Shown here one piece after another: positions 18,313-26,997 of a stretch of DNA of 64,000 nt. Numbering within the stretch: position 1 is the first letter of the stretch; each line of letters starts with the position of its first letter. The notes under the pieces are model-generated. The model did not search any database. It worked only from the letters and a program-made list of their open reading frames with translations, and had not been told where the DNA came from. Where the stretch lies: NCBI GenBank assembly GCA_041399205.1, contig JAWKTK010000012.1, positions 124,001 to 188,000 on the forward strand. Reading direction: 5' to 3'. The translations under genes and the position numbers were made by a program. Source of the stretch: JAGQOZ01 sp041399205. GTDB taxonomy: Bacteria > Planctomycetota > Planctomycetia > Pirellulales > Pirellulaceae.

Positions 18313-18637
18313 TCTTCAATTCGTTTCCAATTACAATCCGCATTTGAAATCCGACAGCGGCCAGCGCAAAGTCGCTTTGACGCTAGGGTTACAGCAACGA
18401 CCGATTCAAACTATTGAACGTTTTTCCACGACAACTTCTGGGCATAGGCAAAAAGGATGATAGGTTTGCTTACGACAAAACTGCAGAAATACTCGGTGAT
18501 TTTTCCACGTTTCCAATTCTGCATCGGTCGAACTGGCAACCAGTTTGACAGCATGAGTCACCGCGTTAAAATCTCATCCGGACGTAACGAAGTTAATCAT
18601 CCGTGGCGCTAAATCGTCACGCTCTTTCAATAGGCAA
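18313..18637. other. Intergenic region upstream of dnaA, 325 bases
   Basis: No gene is supported. A/T-richer than its surroundings by eye, it contains two copies of TTTTTCCACG that may be DnaA boxes and presumably the dnaA promoter. A replication origin here is possible but not shown. Confidence 0.45.
18421..18509 (+). promoter_or_regulatory. dnaA: Two candidate DnaA boxes upstream of dnaA
   Basis: The ten bases TTTTTCCACG occur at 18421-18430 and again at 18500-18509 in the same orientation, 79 bases apart. The nine-base core TTTTCCACG differs from the consensus DnaA box TTATCCACA at two positions. Many bacteria carry such boxes at dnaA for autoregulation or as part of oriC. Confidence 0.35.
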
Positions 18638-20176
18638 GTGGCCGATCTCGGGCCTTTTGAATTCGACTGCGGTCAAGTTTACGGTCGCGGTATGCGCAGA
18701 GGAATGCAGGAAGTGAAACACAGCGATACGGAAATCGTGTCGACTCTCCGAGCGATGCTCGTGGAACGCCTGGGACAAGATCGATTCGATCTGTGGCTCA
18801 GTTCGTGCCAGTTCGCCTGCCATTCTCATACGCTAACGTTGATCACCAAGAACGCCTTTTCGGCCGAATTCGTGCGAAAACATTTTTCGCCATTCATCCA
18901 AGAAACCATCGTTGAAGTTTTAGGTCCGCAAGCAACGTGGTCAATTCAAGTTGGTTCGAACGAAGGCCAACCATCCGCCGAAGGGGCCGAATCGACAAAA
19001 CAAGCCACTTCCAGTTCGGGCGCGGACACGGCATCCTCGGAATCCGCACAAAAGCTTGACGACGCGAATCAGAAAACCGCGCCGCAACAACGCACGCTGT
19101 TCCCTTCGGAAGACGCAAATCAGAAACCCGCAAAGACCGGACGCCGGTTCGCTCGTTTGGACGCCGTGGTGGTAGGGGACTGCAATCGAGTAGCCGTGAC
19201 TTCCGCGCAGGAGATTGTCAAGAATTTGGGTTCGGTTTCTCCGTTCATGGTTTACGGGCCAACGGGTGTGGGTAAGACGCACTTGCTGGAAGGGATTTGG
19301 GGAGCGGTCCGGCAGCAGTCGCGGCGGCGCCGAGTGATCTATCTTTCCGCCGAACAATTCACGACCTATTTTCTGCAAGCGTTAAAGGGAAGCGGGCTTC
19401 CCAGCTTTCGGCAAAAGTATCGAGCGTTAGATTTGTTTGTCTTGGATGATCTGCAATTCCTATCTGGCAAACACGCTACGGTGGTGGAATTGATTCATAC
19501 GGTCGATTCCATTTTGCGAGATGGCGGGCAAGTGGTTTTGTCGGCCGATCGAGCACCAATGGAGATGTCATTTTTGGGCGACGAAATTGTCACTCGGCTT
19601 TCCGGCGGACTCGCATGTCAGATGAAAGAGCTGGACTTGGCCACCATGGAAACGTTAGTTCAACGCATGTCCCAGCGGCGGTCGTTGACGCTTTCAGAAT
19701 CAGTGATTCGCCTGATTGCAGAAACCCTGCCCGGGGACGCTCGGCAAGTGGCCGGAACCATCAACCGGATCTGGGCGCATTGCCAAGCGTTTGGTTCGTC
19801 ACCCACAGAAACGGTGGTCCAAGATATTTTGGGCGAACTGACTCCGCGACGAGCCACCGGTTTGCGGCTGATGGATATTGAACGAGCGATCTGCTCTGAA
19901 TTTGCAATGGATGCGGAACTGTTGCGTTCGAATCGCCGCACTCGAGACGTCAGTCATCCGCGTATGTTAGCCATGTGGCTGGCACGTCGACATACTCGAG
20001 CAGGTCTGGCGGAGATCAGCGAATTCTTTGGTCGTCGCAGTCACAGCACGGTCCTTTCGGCACAAAACAAGGTGGACGAATGGGTTCAATCTGGCAACAT
20101 GCTGCAGATGGCAACGCAAACGCTTAGCATTCGCGAAATTCTGCAGCGACTGGAAGCCAAGCTGAAACAAGGCTAA
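18638..20176 (+). CDS. dnaA: Chromosomal replication initiator protein DnaA
   Basis: The 512-residue product has the four DnaA domains. Domain I is at about 30-95 (LGQDRFDLWLSSCQF). The linker at 105-170 is Ser/Gln/Ala-rich. In the AAA+ domain Walker A GPTGVGKT is at 207-214, Walker B LFVLDD at 266-271, and the sensor region VVLSADRAP is present. The C-terminal helix-turn-helix ends FGRRSHSTVLSAQ. DnaA binds DnaA boxes and melts the origin. The box-contacting signature is usually GGRDHTTV; here it reads GRRSHSTV, so box preference may differ. GTG 18638 has a weak AGGC site; ATG 18692 or 18704 would also keep all of domain I. dnaN and gyrB are not adjacent. Confidence 0.9.
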   Translation: MADLGPFEFDCGQVYGRGMRRGMQEVKHSDTEIVSTLRAMLVERLGQDRFDLWLSSCQFACHSHTLTLITKNAFSAEFVRKHFSPFIQETIVEVLGPQATWSIQVGSNEGQPSAEGAESTKQATSSSGADTASSESAQKLDDANQKTAPQQRTLFPSEDANQKPAKTGRRFARLDAVVVGDCNRVAVTSAQEIVKNLGSVSPFMVYGPTGVGKTHLLEGIWGAVRQQSRRRRVIYLSAEQFTTYFLQALKGSGLPSFRQKYRALDLFVLDDLQFLSGKHATVVELIHTVDSILRDGGQVVLSADRAPMEMSFLGDEIVTRLSGGLACQMKELDLATMETLVQRMSQRRSLTLSESVIRLIAETLPGDARQVAGTINRIWAHCQAFGSSPTETVVQDILGELTPRRATGLRLMDIERAICSEFAMDAELLRSNRRTRDVSHPRMLAMWLARRHTRAGLAEISEFFGRRSHSTVLSAQNKVDEWVQSGNMLQMATQTLSIREILQRLEAKLKQG

Positions 20177-20306
20177 ATCCGCAGGCGACATGCCAGTTAA
20201 CACGAGCGGGCGTTGAGTCTGCACCGGTGGGTTTGGTAGATTCTTGGTACATTCGTTCAATGCACTTCTGCATTCATCAAGCCCTTTGTTGGTCGCGGAG
20301 CCAATC

Positions 20307-20882
20307 ATGTTAAGTCTGCAATCCGAAACGTCAGCTCGTTGGCTTTCGCAAATTGACGATCATTTGGAAGAACTGTTGATTGATCACGCGCATTGTGAAA
20401 AGAAAGCCGCCGGCACAGCCATGAACTTGATCTTCGCCTACGTCGAGAACGAAGACTTGTGCCGAGAAATGGTGGAAATCGTCAACGAAGAACTGGAGCA
20501 CTTTGAGCTGGTTTTGGATCTGCTCAAGCGTCGAGGAATCCGGTTTCGGCGGCTGACGCCCAGCAGTTATGGGCGCAAATTGAACGACTTGGTTCGCAAG
20601 AACGAACCGCAACGCGCCGTCGACCGACTGTTGGTAGCCGGTTTGATTGAAGCCCGAAGTTGCGAACGATTCGACCTGTTACGTCAACACGTCAAAGATT
20701 CCGAGCTGTCCGAATTTTACGGCAGTTTGTTCGAATCGGAAGCTCGGCATCATTCCACCTACGTCCGCTTGGCCAAATATTTTGCGGACGAAGCAACGGT
20801 ACATCAACGCTTGGAGGAACTCGCCGCTGCTGAAGCCGCCATCCTGGCCGAAGGCGATGCCGTGGTTCGCATGCATAGTTAA
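20307..20882 (+). CDS. miaE: tRNA-(2-methylthio-N6-isopentenyl-A37) hydroxylase-like protein MiaE
   Basis: The 191-residue product is a ferritin-like four-helix di-iron protein. The iron-ligand helices are visible in order: LLIDHAHCEKKAAGTAMNLIF, EELEHFELV, LIEARSCERFDLL and FESEARHHSTYVRLA, giving the E-(x)n-ExxH pairs. MiaE hydroxylates ms2i6A37 of tRNAs reading U-starting codons, using oxygen. ATG 20307 follows a GCGGAG ribosome binding site by about 7 bases; an upstream in-frame start at 20244 gives an unlikely N-terminus. It lies 131 bases after dnaA and converges on recJ. miaA and miaB are not in the window. Confidence 0.85.
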   Translation: MLSLQSETSARWLSQIDDHLEELLIDHAHCEKKAAGTAMNLIFAYVENEDLCREMVEIVNEELEHFELVLDLLKRRGIRFRRLTPSSYGRKLNDLVRKNEPQRAVDRLLVAGLIEARSCERFDLLRQHVKDSELSEFYGSLFESEARHHSTYVRLAKYFADEATVHQRLEELAAAEAAILAEGDAVVRMHS

Positions 20883-20980
20883 ACGCATCAGCTGTTGGGC
20901 CTCGACTGGTGGAACCGCGATATTTGCAACGCTGGGATACTGGTTCGAGAAAACAGGCTGCAAGCAGAACGACCGAAAAA

Positions 20981-22777
20981 CTAGCCGCGGCATTCCGATG
21001 TTGTGGCCGAATGGTTCAGATTGTCCGATCGTTTTGCCGGTCGCCAGTCGACCAGTTGAAGTTGCACCGACCGCATACCTCGGAATTCGTTCAACACCGG
21101 TTGGAAGGCGATGTCCAATTTTCCCGTGGCGGCCCCTAACGCGCCGATCCATTCCGGTTTGTTAAACGCGACCGCTCGCAGTTGCACGCCGTGCTGTCCA
21201 AACGTGACGCTGACGTGCCGTTCACCTGCGCCGAGTGACTTGGCGGGAACGGTGATTTCTACGTCGTGGCAACACAAGATCGGCCGCCGATTTCCTTCGC
21301 CAAACGGAGCCAACATTTCCAATTGCTGGACAGTGCGAAAGGTCAGTTGTGAAAGAGTGGCTTCGGCATCGATCAAGACTTCGGCAATTCGTTGATCTGG
21401 TTTAAACCGTTCGGCCACGTGGTCACAGAAATGATTTCGAAAGGTTTCCACATGCGCCGCGTCGATGCGTAAGCCTGCCGCAGCGGCGTGACCACCATGG
21501 GTCACAAGATGTTCCGTACAGGCGGCCAGGGCTTCGTGCAGATTGACGCCTTGCACGCTACGCGCCGACCCGACGCCCGGTTTCTGGTCGAATTCATCAA
21601 GCGAAATGACAACCACCGGTCGGTAGAATCGTTCAGCGAGACGTCCTGCGACAATCCCGATCACGCCCTGATGCCAGCCTCGTCCCGCCAACACCAATGC
21701 CGGCTCGCTTTCCGGATCGAAGTTTTCTTTGACTTGTTTGCTGGCGGCCAGATAGATGCTTCGCTCTAAACTGGTGCGGCTATTGTTCAATTCGTTGATG
21801 TACTCTGCTAACGCTTTCGCTCGTTCTTCCGAATCAGTGGTCAGCAATTCGACACCCAACTGCGCTTGGCCTAACCGTCCTGCAGCGTTCAGACGAGGCC
21901 CTAGGACAAAGCCGATATCTTCACTGGAAAGTTGAGTCTTTCGATCCAGCTTGGTCAGCTTCATCAGTTCGGTCAAACCGGCACATGGATACGCCTGCAA
22001 ACTCAATAGACCATGCCGCACGATCACTCGGTTTTCGTCATACAAAGGAACCACATCCGCCACGGTGCCCATGGCGGCTAGGCCCAATGCCAGCATCAGA
22101 AAGTTGCGAAGCCGAGGTGACACTTTCTTGGCATCACTGGATCGTTGGCAAAGTGCCCACGCCATTTTGAAGGCGACTCCCGCTCCGCAAAGTCCAGCGA
22201 ACGGATAGTCGTGGCCGGGCAGTCGCGGGTGAACGATGTACGGCGTGTCCGGCAGCGAATCGGCCAATTCGTGATGATCCGTAATGACCAGACTCACACC
22301 CACTTCATTGGCAACGTCGGCTTCGCGCAGGCTGGCGATGCCGCAGTCGACTGAGATAATGAGTTTCGCTCCGTCTTTGGCCAGTTTTCGTATCGCGTCC
22401 GGATTGAGACCGTAGCCTTCGTCCATTCGATTTGGCACGTAGTAGCCGACGTTGGCGTTCAAGATTTGGAGGCAGCGAAACAAAATGGCGGTAGCGGTCA
22501 TCCCGTCCGCATCGTAATCGCCGTAGATGATGATGCGGTCGTTGCGCTGAATGGCGGCAAAAATGTGATCGGCCGCAGAAGTCAGCCCCGGCAGATCCTC
22601 GGGGTCACGCAAACTGGCCAGTTTCGCGTCCAAGAATGTTTTGACTTCGTTCGGACACGTGACACCTCGAGAAGTCAGCAGCTGAGCAACCACGGGTGGA
22701 ATCCCAGCTTGTTTTTCCAAAATCGAAACCAAGGCCGAGTCTTGCGGAAGAATGCGCCACTTTTTTTCGCTCATCAT
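20981..22777 (-). CDS. recJ: Single-stranded-DNA-specific exonuclease RecJ
   Basis: The 598-residue DHH-superfamily nuclease has motif I GDYDADG at 86-92, motif II SVDCG at 142-146 and motif III TDHHE at 166-170, plus the DHHA1-type region GGHAAAAGL further on. The C-terminal OB-fold region follows (about 440-560). RecJ degrades single-stranded DNA 5' to 3' in RecF-pathway and mismatch repair. The length is close to E. coli RecJ. Two adjacent ATG codons (22777 and 22774) can start it. It lies 111 bases downstream of rpmG on the same strand, with a hairpin between them, so cotranscription is uncertain. Its end faces miaE at a distance of 98 bases. Confidence 0.92.
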   Translation of the reverse strand: MMSEKKWRILPQDSALVSILEKQAGIPPVVAQLLTSRGVTCPNEVKTFLDAKLASLRDPEDLPGLTSAADHIFAAIQRNDRIIIYGDYDADGMTATAILFRCLQILNANVGYYVPNRMDEGYGLNPDAIRKLAKDGAKLIISVDCGIASLREADVANEVGVSLVITDHHELADSLPDTPYIVHPRLPGHDYPFAGLCGAGVAFKMAWALCQRSSDAKKVSPRLRNFLMLALGLAAMGTVADVVPLYDENRVIVRHGLLSLQAYPCAGLTELMKLTKLDRKTQLSSEDIGFVLGPRLNAAGRLGQAQLGVELLTTDSEERAKALAEYINELNNSRTSLERSIYLAASKQVKENFDPESEPALVLAGRGWHQGVIGIVAGRLAERFYRPVVVISLDEFDQKPGVGSARSVQGVNLHEALAACTEHLVTHGGHAAAAGLRIDAAHVETFRNHFCDHVAERFKPDQRIAEVLIDAEATLSQLTFRTVQQLEMLAPFGEGNRRPILCCHDVEITVPAKSLGAGERHVSVTFGQHGVQLRAVAFNKPEWIGALGAATGKLDIAFQPVLNEFRGMRSVQLQLVDWRPAKRSDNLNHSATTSECRG

Positions 22778-22805
22778 CCTGACAACTTTGCTGCGGCCTA
22801 CCCTG

Positions 22806-22836
22806 CCCTGCTTTTGCGAAGCATGCGAGAGCAGGG
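22806..22836 (-). terminator. Hairpin between rpmG and recJ
   Basis: CCCTGCT at 22806-22812 pairs with AGCAGGG at 22830-22836, with further inner pairing around GCGAAGCATGCG. It lies 53 bases after the rpmG stop on the minus strand. There is no strong T-run, so it may attenuate rather than end transcription before recJ. Confidence 0.4.
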
Positions 22837-22888
22837 ATTCGATCCATCAATACAGATATCGCGTGGAGAAAGAGAACTCCAGCGGCAA

Positions 22889-23053
22889 CTACTTTTTCTT
22901 TTCGACGTGCACAGTGTGCTTGCGCAATCGAGGAGAATACTTCTTCAGCTTCAACTTTTCTCCGCCCGGCTTGCGACGCAAGACGTAGTTGTAATCACCG
23001 GTTTCTTCACAAACCAAGAATACGGTTTCGGCCTTTTTCTTGCTTTTTGCCAC
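22889..23053 (-). CDS. rpmG: Ribosomal protein L33
   Basis: A 54-residue gene too short for common length cut-offs. The product begins MAKSKKKAETVFLVCEET, continues with GDYNYVLRRKPGGEKLKLKKY, and ends SPRLRKHTVHVEKKK; the T-x-x-Y and KYSPRLRKH parts are typical of L33. L33 binds the 50S subunit near the E site. Only one cysteine is present, so it is the zinc-free type. The start is GTG at 23053, preceded by GGGAG at 8 bases on the minus strand. It lies upstream of recJ on the same strand and divergent from the toroid protein gene. Confidence 0.93.
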   Translation of the reverse strand: MAKSKKKAETVFLVCEETGDYNYVLRRKPGGEKLKLKKYSPRLRKHTVHVEKKK

Positions 23054-23381
23054 GTTAAAAACTCCCTATCTTTACTGTTTGTCATCCGCAAGTCAGCGGT
23101 TGGTGTTCAAAGAACGAGACTGCATGAAAATGTAATCGGAAATTGTAGCGAGAAACTGGTCATCTCAAAATAGATGCACAGCAAAACGGGCCGGAAAAAG
23201 CGCCATTCCCGAAAGATCGCCGGAAAAAGTCGTCGCAACCATGGTCAATCTGGTCCTTGCGAGGCCAAAGTCATTGGCAGAAACGGAAAATCGTCTCTAG
23301 AATGGAAGCAAGCGGTTTCTATCTCACTTTTGGTGAAGGTGATTCACGATAACCGAGCCAATTTAGGAGTTGGCCCCCCAA
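23054..23381. other. Intergenic region between divergent genes, 328 bases
   Basis: It must hold the promoters of rpmG (minus) and of the toroid protein gene (plus). A frame at 23174-23488 is basic and overlaps the next gene out of frame, and is not supported. An AGGAG ribosome binding site lies at 23365-23369, 12 bases before ATG 23382. Confidence 0.45.
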
Positions 23382-24938
23382 ATGAGCAAACCATCATCGT
23401 CGGTTGTCGAAACATCGGAAGCGTTGGACCACAATGCGGAAGCAGATCATTCGGATGCAGGATCCGCATCAGGAGAAGGCCGATCTGACCTGTTTGCCAA
23501 TTCGTTTCTATGGTTTTCTGCACTACCCAGTTGGCTGACCAGTACGATTGTTCACGTGATCGTGCTGTTGCTGCTGGCGTTGTTTACGATCGAAAATCCG
23601 TTTAAGGACAAGAAGACCGAACTTACGATTGGCAACGCCGAAGACGTGGCATTAGAAGATCCTTCAGTCTTTGAGTTGCAGGAAGAATTGGTGCTGGACG
23701 ACATCACGGACGGCGAAGATTTTGAAATCACTCAGCCCAGCCTGGAATCATTTGCGGACGAAGTTGTCGCATCGCAAGCCAGTGAAATGGATGCGGTAGC
23801 CATGACGACTGACTTCGCGGAAATTGGATTCGAATCCATGCTGCAAGGACAGCCGTCTTCTCAAGACAGCGGTGGCGTTACGGGTGAAGGGTTGGACGGT
23901 CGTTCGCAAGCAATGCGAGCTCAGTTGTTGAAAAAGGCGGGTGGCACGGCAGGAAGTGAACGAGCGGTCGAAATGGCGCTGGAGTGGTTTCAGCGTCATC
24001 AAAATCCGGACGGTAGTTGGTGCTTTACACATCTGTACGGCAATTGCCCGTGTCCGAATCATGGCAACGTGAACAAAAGCAATAATGGCGCAACGGCCAT
24101 GGCGTTGCTGCCGTTCTTGGGTGCGGGCCACACACACATGGAAGGCAAGTACAAGCAGGAAGTTTACCGAGGCCTTTATTATCTGCTTGCGCATCAAAAG
24201 GCGAATGGTTCGTTCCATGAACCAGGCGGCAACATGTATTCACATGGATTGTGCGCCATCGCGCTTTCCGAAGCTTACGCCATGACGCAAGACGCTGATT
24301 TGATGCGTCCAGCGCAAGCCGCGTTAGATTTCATTGCCTACGCTCAAGATCCAGTCGGTGGCGGTTGGCGATACGAAGTAAAACAACCGGGCGATACGTC
24401 CGTGGTCGGTTGGCAGTTGATGGCCTTGAAAAGTGGTCGCATGGCCTACTTGAATGTGCATCCTGTTGTGTTTGCACGAGCTAACAAATTTTTGGATAGC
24501 GTGCAGACCAACAATGGCTCGGCGTACGGGTATTCCGATCCAGGAAATCGTTACGCCACTTCCTCGATCGGTCTGCTGTGTCGAATGTACATGGGCTGGG
24601 AGCATGATCACCCAGCGCTTGTCGAAGGCGTGCAACGCATCAGCAAAAAAGGCCCCGACAAGGAAGATATGTATTACAACTACTATGCAACGCAAGTGAT
24701 GCGGCATTATGAAGGGGACGAATGGGCCAAGTGGAACACCAAGATGCGAGACTACTTGGTAGAGACGCAGGAGCAACGAGGCCATATGTCGGGCAGCTGG
24801 TTCATGAAGCAAGGCCACCAGACTGACAAAGGTGGCCGGCTCTATTGCACCGCTATGGCCACCATGATCTTGGAAGTGTACTATCGACATTTGCCAATCT
24901 ATCGTAACGACGCCACCGAAGACGACTTTGAGCTGTAG
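23382..24938 (+). CDS. Membrane-anchored squalene-cyclase-like (alpha/alpha toroid) repeat protein with TonB-like N-terminus
   Basis: The 518-residue protein has a polar first 40 residues, then one transmembrane helix at about 49-70 that contains S54-x3-H58 (STIVH), the motif that TonB uses to couple to ExbB/ExbD. An acidic Asp/Glu-rich linker follows to about 165. Residues 185-510 form a prenyltransferase/squalene-oxidase-type toroid with QW-like repeats (QNPDGSW, QKANGSF, DPVGGGWRYE, GHMSGSW). The catalytic DxDD motif of squalene cyclases is not seen, so cyclase activity is unlikely. It is a paralogue of the protein at 49370, sharing MALSEAY and GWQLMAL, but has no exbB/exbD beside it. The role is unknown; a periplasmic binding or energy-transducing part is inferred. 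Confidence 0.8.
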   Translation: MSKPSSSVVETSEALDHNAEADHSDAGSASGEGRSDLFANSFLWFSALPSWLTSTIVHVIVLLLLALFTIENPFKDKKTELTIGNAEDVALEDPSVFELQEELVLDDITDGEDFEITQPSLESFADEVVASQASEMDAVAMTTDFAEIGFESMLQGQPSSQDSGGVTGEGLDGRSQAMRAQLLKKAGGTAGSERAVEMALEWFQRHQNPDGSWCFTHLYGNCPCPNHGNVNKSNNGATAMALLPFLGAGHTHMEGKYKQEVYRGLYYLLAHQKANGSFHEPGGNMYSHGLCAIALSEAYAMTQDADLMRPAQAALDFIAYAQDPVGGGWRYEVKQPGDTSVVGWQLMALKSGRMAYLNVHPVVFARANKFLDSVQTNNGSAYGYSDPGNRYATSSIGLLCRMYMGWEHDHPALVEGVQRISKKGPDKEDMYYNYYATQVMRHYEGDEWAKWNTKMRDYLVETQEQRGHMSGSWFMKQGHQTDKGGRLYCTAMATMILEVYYRHLPIYRNDATEDDFEL

Positions 24939-25057
24939 TTGGCTTTGTTCCAAAGAAGATTGAACGCCAATGATGACGTTCGAATTTCCTGAATGGTGCC
25001 AGATCAAAGGCGATTGTCGGCCATCCGGCGCGAAGTCAATTCTTTTGGAGCTATCCG

Positions 25058-25783
25058 GTGCGCATTATTCCCGTGATCGATCTTAAGCAAGGGCAGGTCG
25101 TTCACGCGATTGCGGGTAAACGCAGTGAATACCAGCCTGTCCAGAGCGTTCTGTGTGATTCGTCTCGTCCGGCCGATATCGCAAGTGCGTTCGCGAACTT
25201 GGGCCTAAAGGATTGTTACGTTGCCGATCTGGATGCAATTGAAGGAAACGAGCCCAATGCGGATTCGTACCGAGCAATCGGTCAACATCTACGAATCTGG
25301 TTGGACGCTGGTGTTCGCACCGTCTGCCAAGCCAAAACGCTATTGGCGGATTCGAATGTCGATCGAGTAATCTTGGGTTTGGAGTCTATGTCGCAGAAGG
25401 AGACGATTCGGCAAATTCTAACCGACACAAACTCAGCCAAAATAATCGTCAGCATCGACATGAAAGACGGCCAGCTGTTGACCGACATTGCGGAATGGAA
25501 GGCTGGCTCGCCAATCCAAATCGGTCAAGAATTGGTCCGATGGGGAGCTCGCGCGCTGATCTTACTGGACTTAGCACGAGTGGGTCTGGCGCAGGGAACT
25601 GGCACGGAAGCATGGTGCCGCCAGCTTCATGAAATGGCGGATTCGCCGGAAATAATTTGCGGCGGAGGCATTGCTACCGTGGCTGACATCCGGGCCGCCA
25701 TGGAAAACGGAGCGGACGGAGTGTTGATTGCCACCGCCATTCATACGGGAAAGATTCGAGTGAACGGCGGTGTTCCCAGATAA
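25058..25783 (+). CDS. HisA/HisF-related TIM-barrel protein
   Basis: The 241-residue protein starts MRIIPVIDLKQGQVVHA, a HisA-type first strand, and has the two half-barrel phosphate sites in the N-terminal YVADLDAIEG and the C-terminal IICGGGIATVADI. The D-x-K-x-G-x-V-V-H-A-x-x-G-x-R-x-x-Y start is typical of the hisA/hisF-related family of methanogens, methylotrophs and planctomycetes rather than of true HisA. Those organisms share tetrahydromethanopterin-linked C1 metabolism, and the family is usually placed in that cofactor's biosynthesis; that role is inferred here. No other C1 or histidine gene is in the window. The start is GTG 25058 after GGAGC. True HisA is the alternative. Confidence 0.72.
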   Translation: MRIIPVIDLKQGQVVHAIAGKRSEYQPVQSVLCDSSRPADIASAFANLGLKDCYVADLDAIEGNEPNADSYRAIGQHLRIWLDAGVRTVCQAKTLLADSNVDRVILGLESMSQKETIRQILTDTNSAKIIVSIDMKDGQLLTDIAEWKAGSPIQIGQELVRWGARALILLDLARVGLAQGTGTEAWCRQLHEMADSPEIICGGGIATVADIRAAMENGADGVLIATAIHTGKIRVNGGVPR

Positions 25784-25823
25784 CCGATCACAAAGCAATT
25801 TGGATCTTACTTCAGCAAAACGG

Positions 25824-26033
25824 CTATCGACAAACAGTCGAATTGGGCGTTCCCTGTTTTCGCAACGCGGAAATCTCTTTTTCCACCCGAGCAATCTCGG
25901 CCAGGACACTGTACAGCTCCACGCCAGAAAGATCGGCATCATCCACAAACGACAATTCGTCTCGTTTCCGACTTAACCTTTGATAACGGCTTTCCAGTTC
26001 GACCAATTTCTTGAATTTCGTGTCCATGATCAT
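25824..26033 (-). CDS. Small coiled-coil protein of unknown function
   Basis: From ATG 26033, preceded by GAGGTAGG, the product has 69 residues; a second ATG lies at 26027. The sequence is nearly all helical with heptad-like spacing (KLVELESRYQRLSRKRDEL and AEIARVEKEISALRKQ), broken by the acidic FVDDADLSG. No cysteines, signal or membrane segment are seen. The good ribosome binding site and codon use support a real gene. It converges on the hisA-like gene 40 bases away. Confidence 0.6.
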   Translation of the reverse strand: MIMDTKFKKLVELESRYQRLSRKRDELSFVDDADLSGVELYSVLAEIARVEKEISALRKQGTPNSTVCR

Positions 26034-26378
26034 ACTACCTACCTCTTTCAATTGCTTTTGTGTGTCTCTGTTCTTATCGAATTCTAGACACCGTGTCGGC
26101 GCGAAGGTAACTTACAGAAGGGAATATTCCGGGAATCTTTACCGTGTCTTCACAATTGGTCGTGGGGCACCAGAGCTTGACGGTGGTTGCCCAGCCGATC
26201 GACTGGACACCGGACACCTAGTGTCAAGATAGGAAACCTGAAGATCTCCGCGAATTCGAACCACGGCTGCCGAATGTTTTTCGGCTAAGCGGGGCCGGGG
26301 ATGTTGTTATCGCGCGGTAGAGACTACGATTGCGTCCGGGATTCGGCTGCATCCGACTTGGCGAATAATTTTCTTGAA
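26034..26378. other. Intergenic region, 345 bases
   Basis: No gene is supported. Two short GACAC/GTGTC palindromes occur, at about 26086-26096 and 26212-26225. The promoters of the small coiled-coil gene (minus) and of plsC (plus) must lie here. Confidence 0.4.
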
Positions 26379-26982
26379 ATGCAAATCACCGTAGAAATAT
26401 TGTCATTCCTGGCCAAGCTTCTGAGCGGAGCCAGCGCGCTGGGTCGATTGCAACCCAGACACGTGTCAACGAGTTTACTTTGCGAACCACACCAGTCACT
26501 TGGATGCTTTGGTGATTTGGTCATCGCTGCCTACGGATGTTCGCCGATTAACTCGTCCCGTGGCAGCCAAAGACTATTGGGACAAGGGCGCCATTCGACG
26601 GCATGTTGCCAAGTCGTTCAATGCGTTGTTGATTGACCGAAAGGAAATCAAAGTCCACCGCAGCCCTGTCGATTTAATGATCCAGGAAGCCGGCGACACT
26701 TCGTCGTTAATCGTCTTTCCGGAAGGTGGCCGCAGCACGACGGGCGAATTAGGCGAATTCAAGAGCGGTTTGTATCACTTGGGCAAGAAGCGGCCGGACT
26801 GGGAACTTGTACCGGTTCACATTGATAATTTGAACCGAGTTTTACCGCGAGGTGAATTTCTTCCGGTGCCGCTGCTAAGCTGCATTACCTTTGGTCCGCC
26901 TTTGTGGTTGGAAAAAGGCGAATCGAAGGCCGACTTCCTTTCTCGGGCGCGCGAGGCCATAATTCGACTCAAGGAAGTTTAA
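26379..26982 (+). CDS. plsC: 1-acyl-sn-glycerol-3-phosphate acyltransferase PlsC (frame interrupted)
   Basis: Two frames join near 26425-26445: the N-terminal MQITVEILSFLAKLLSG from ATG 26379, then ARWVDCNPDTCQRVYFANHTSHLDALVIW, which carries the family motif NHxxxxD (NHTSHLD), and motif III FPEGGRST at about residue 110. PlsC adds the second acyl chain to make phosphatidic acid at the inner membrane. The joined length of about 201 residues is normal for a short PlsC. Removing one base from GCCAGCGCGC restores the frame, so an insertion error is likely. cdsA follows 15 bases downstream, and the two catalyse successive steps of phospholipid synthesis. Confidence 0.72.
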
Positions 26983-26997
26983 TCATCCTTTGTCCGA

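Noticed and set aside
22828..22860. T-arm-like GGATTCGATCC, hinting at a tRNA
   Set aside because: No D-arm, anticodon arm or acceptor stem can be built around it; it overlaps the hairpin downstream of rpmG.
23382..24938. Squalene-hopene cyclase (hopanoid synthesis)
   Set aside because: No DxDD catalytic motif and the protein is anchored by one N-terminal helix with a long acidic linker; the repeats are only toroid-type.
26080..26230. Two GACAC/GTGTC palindromes as an operator pair
   Set aside because: Short (5-base arms), differently spaced and expected by chance in 345 bases.
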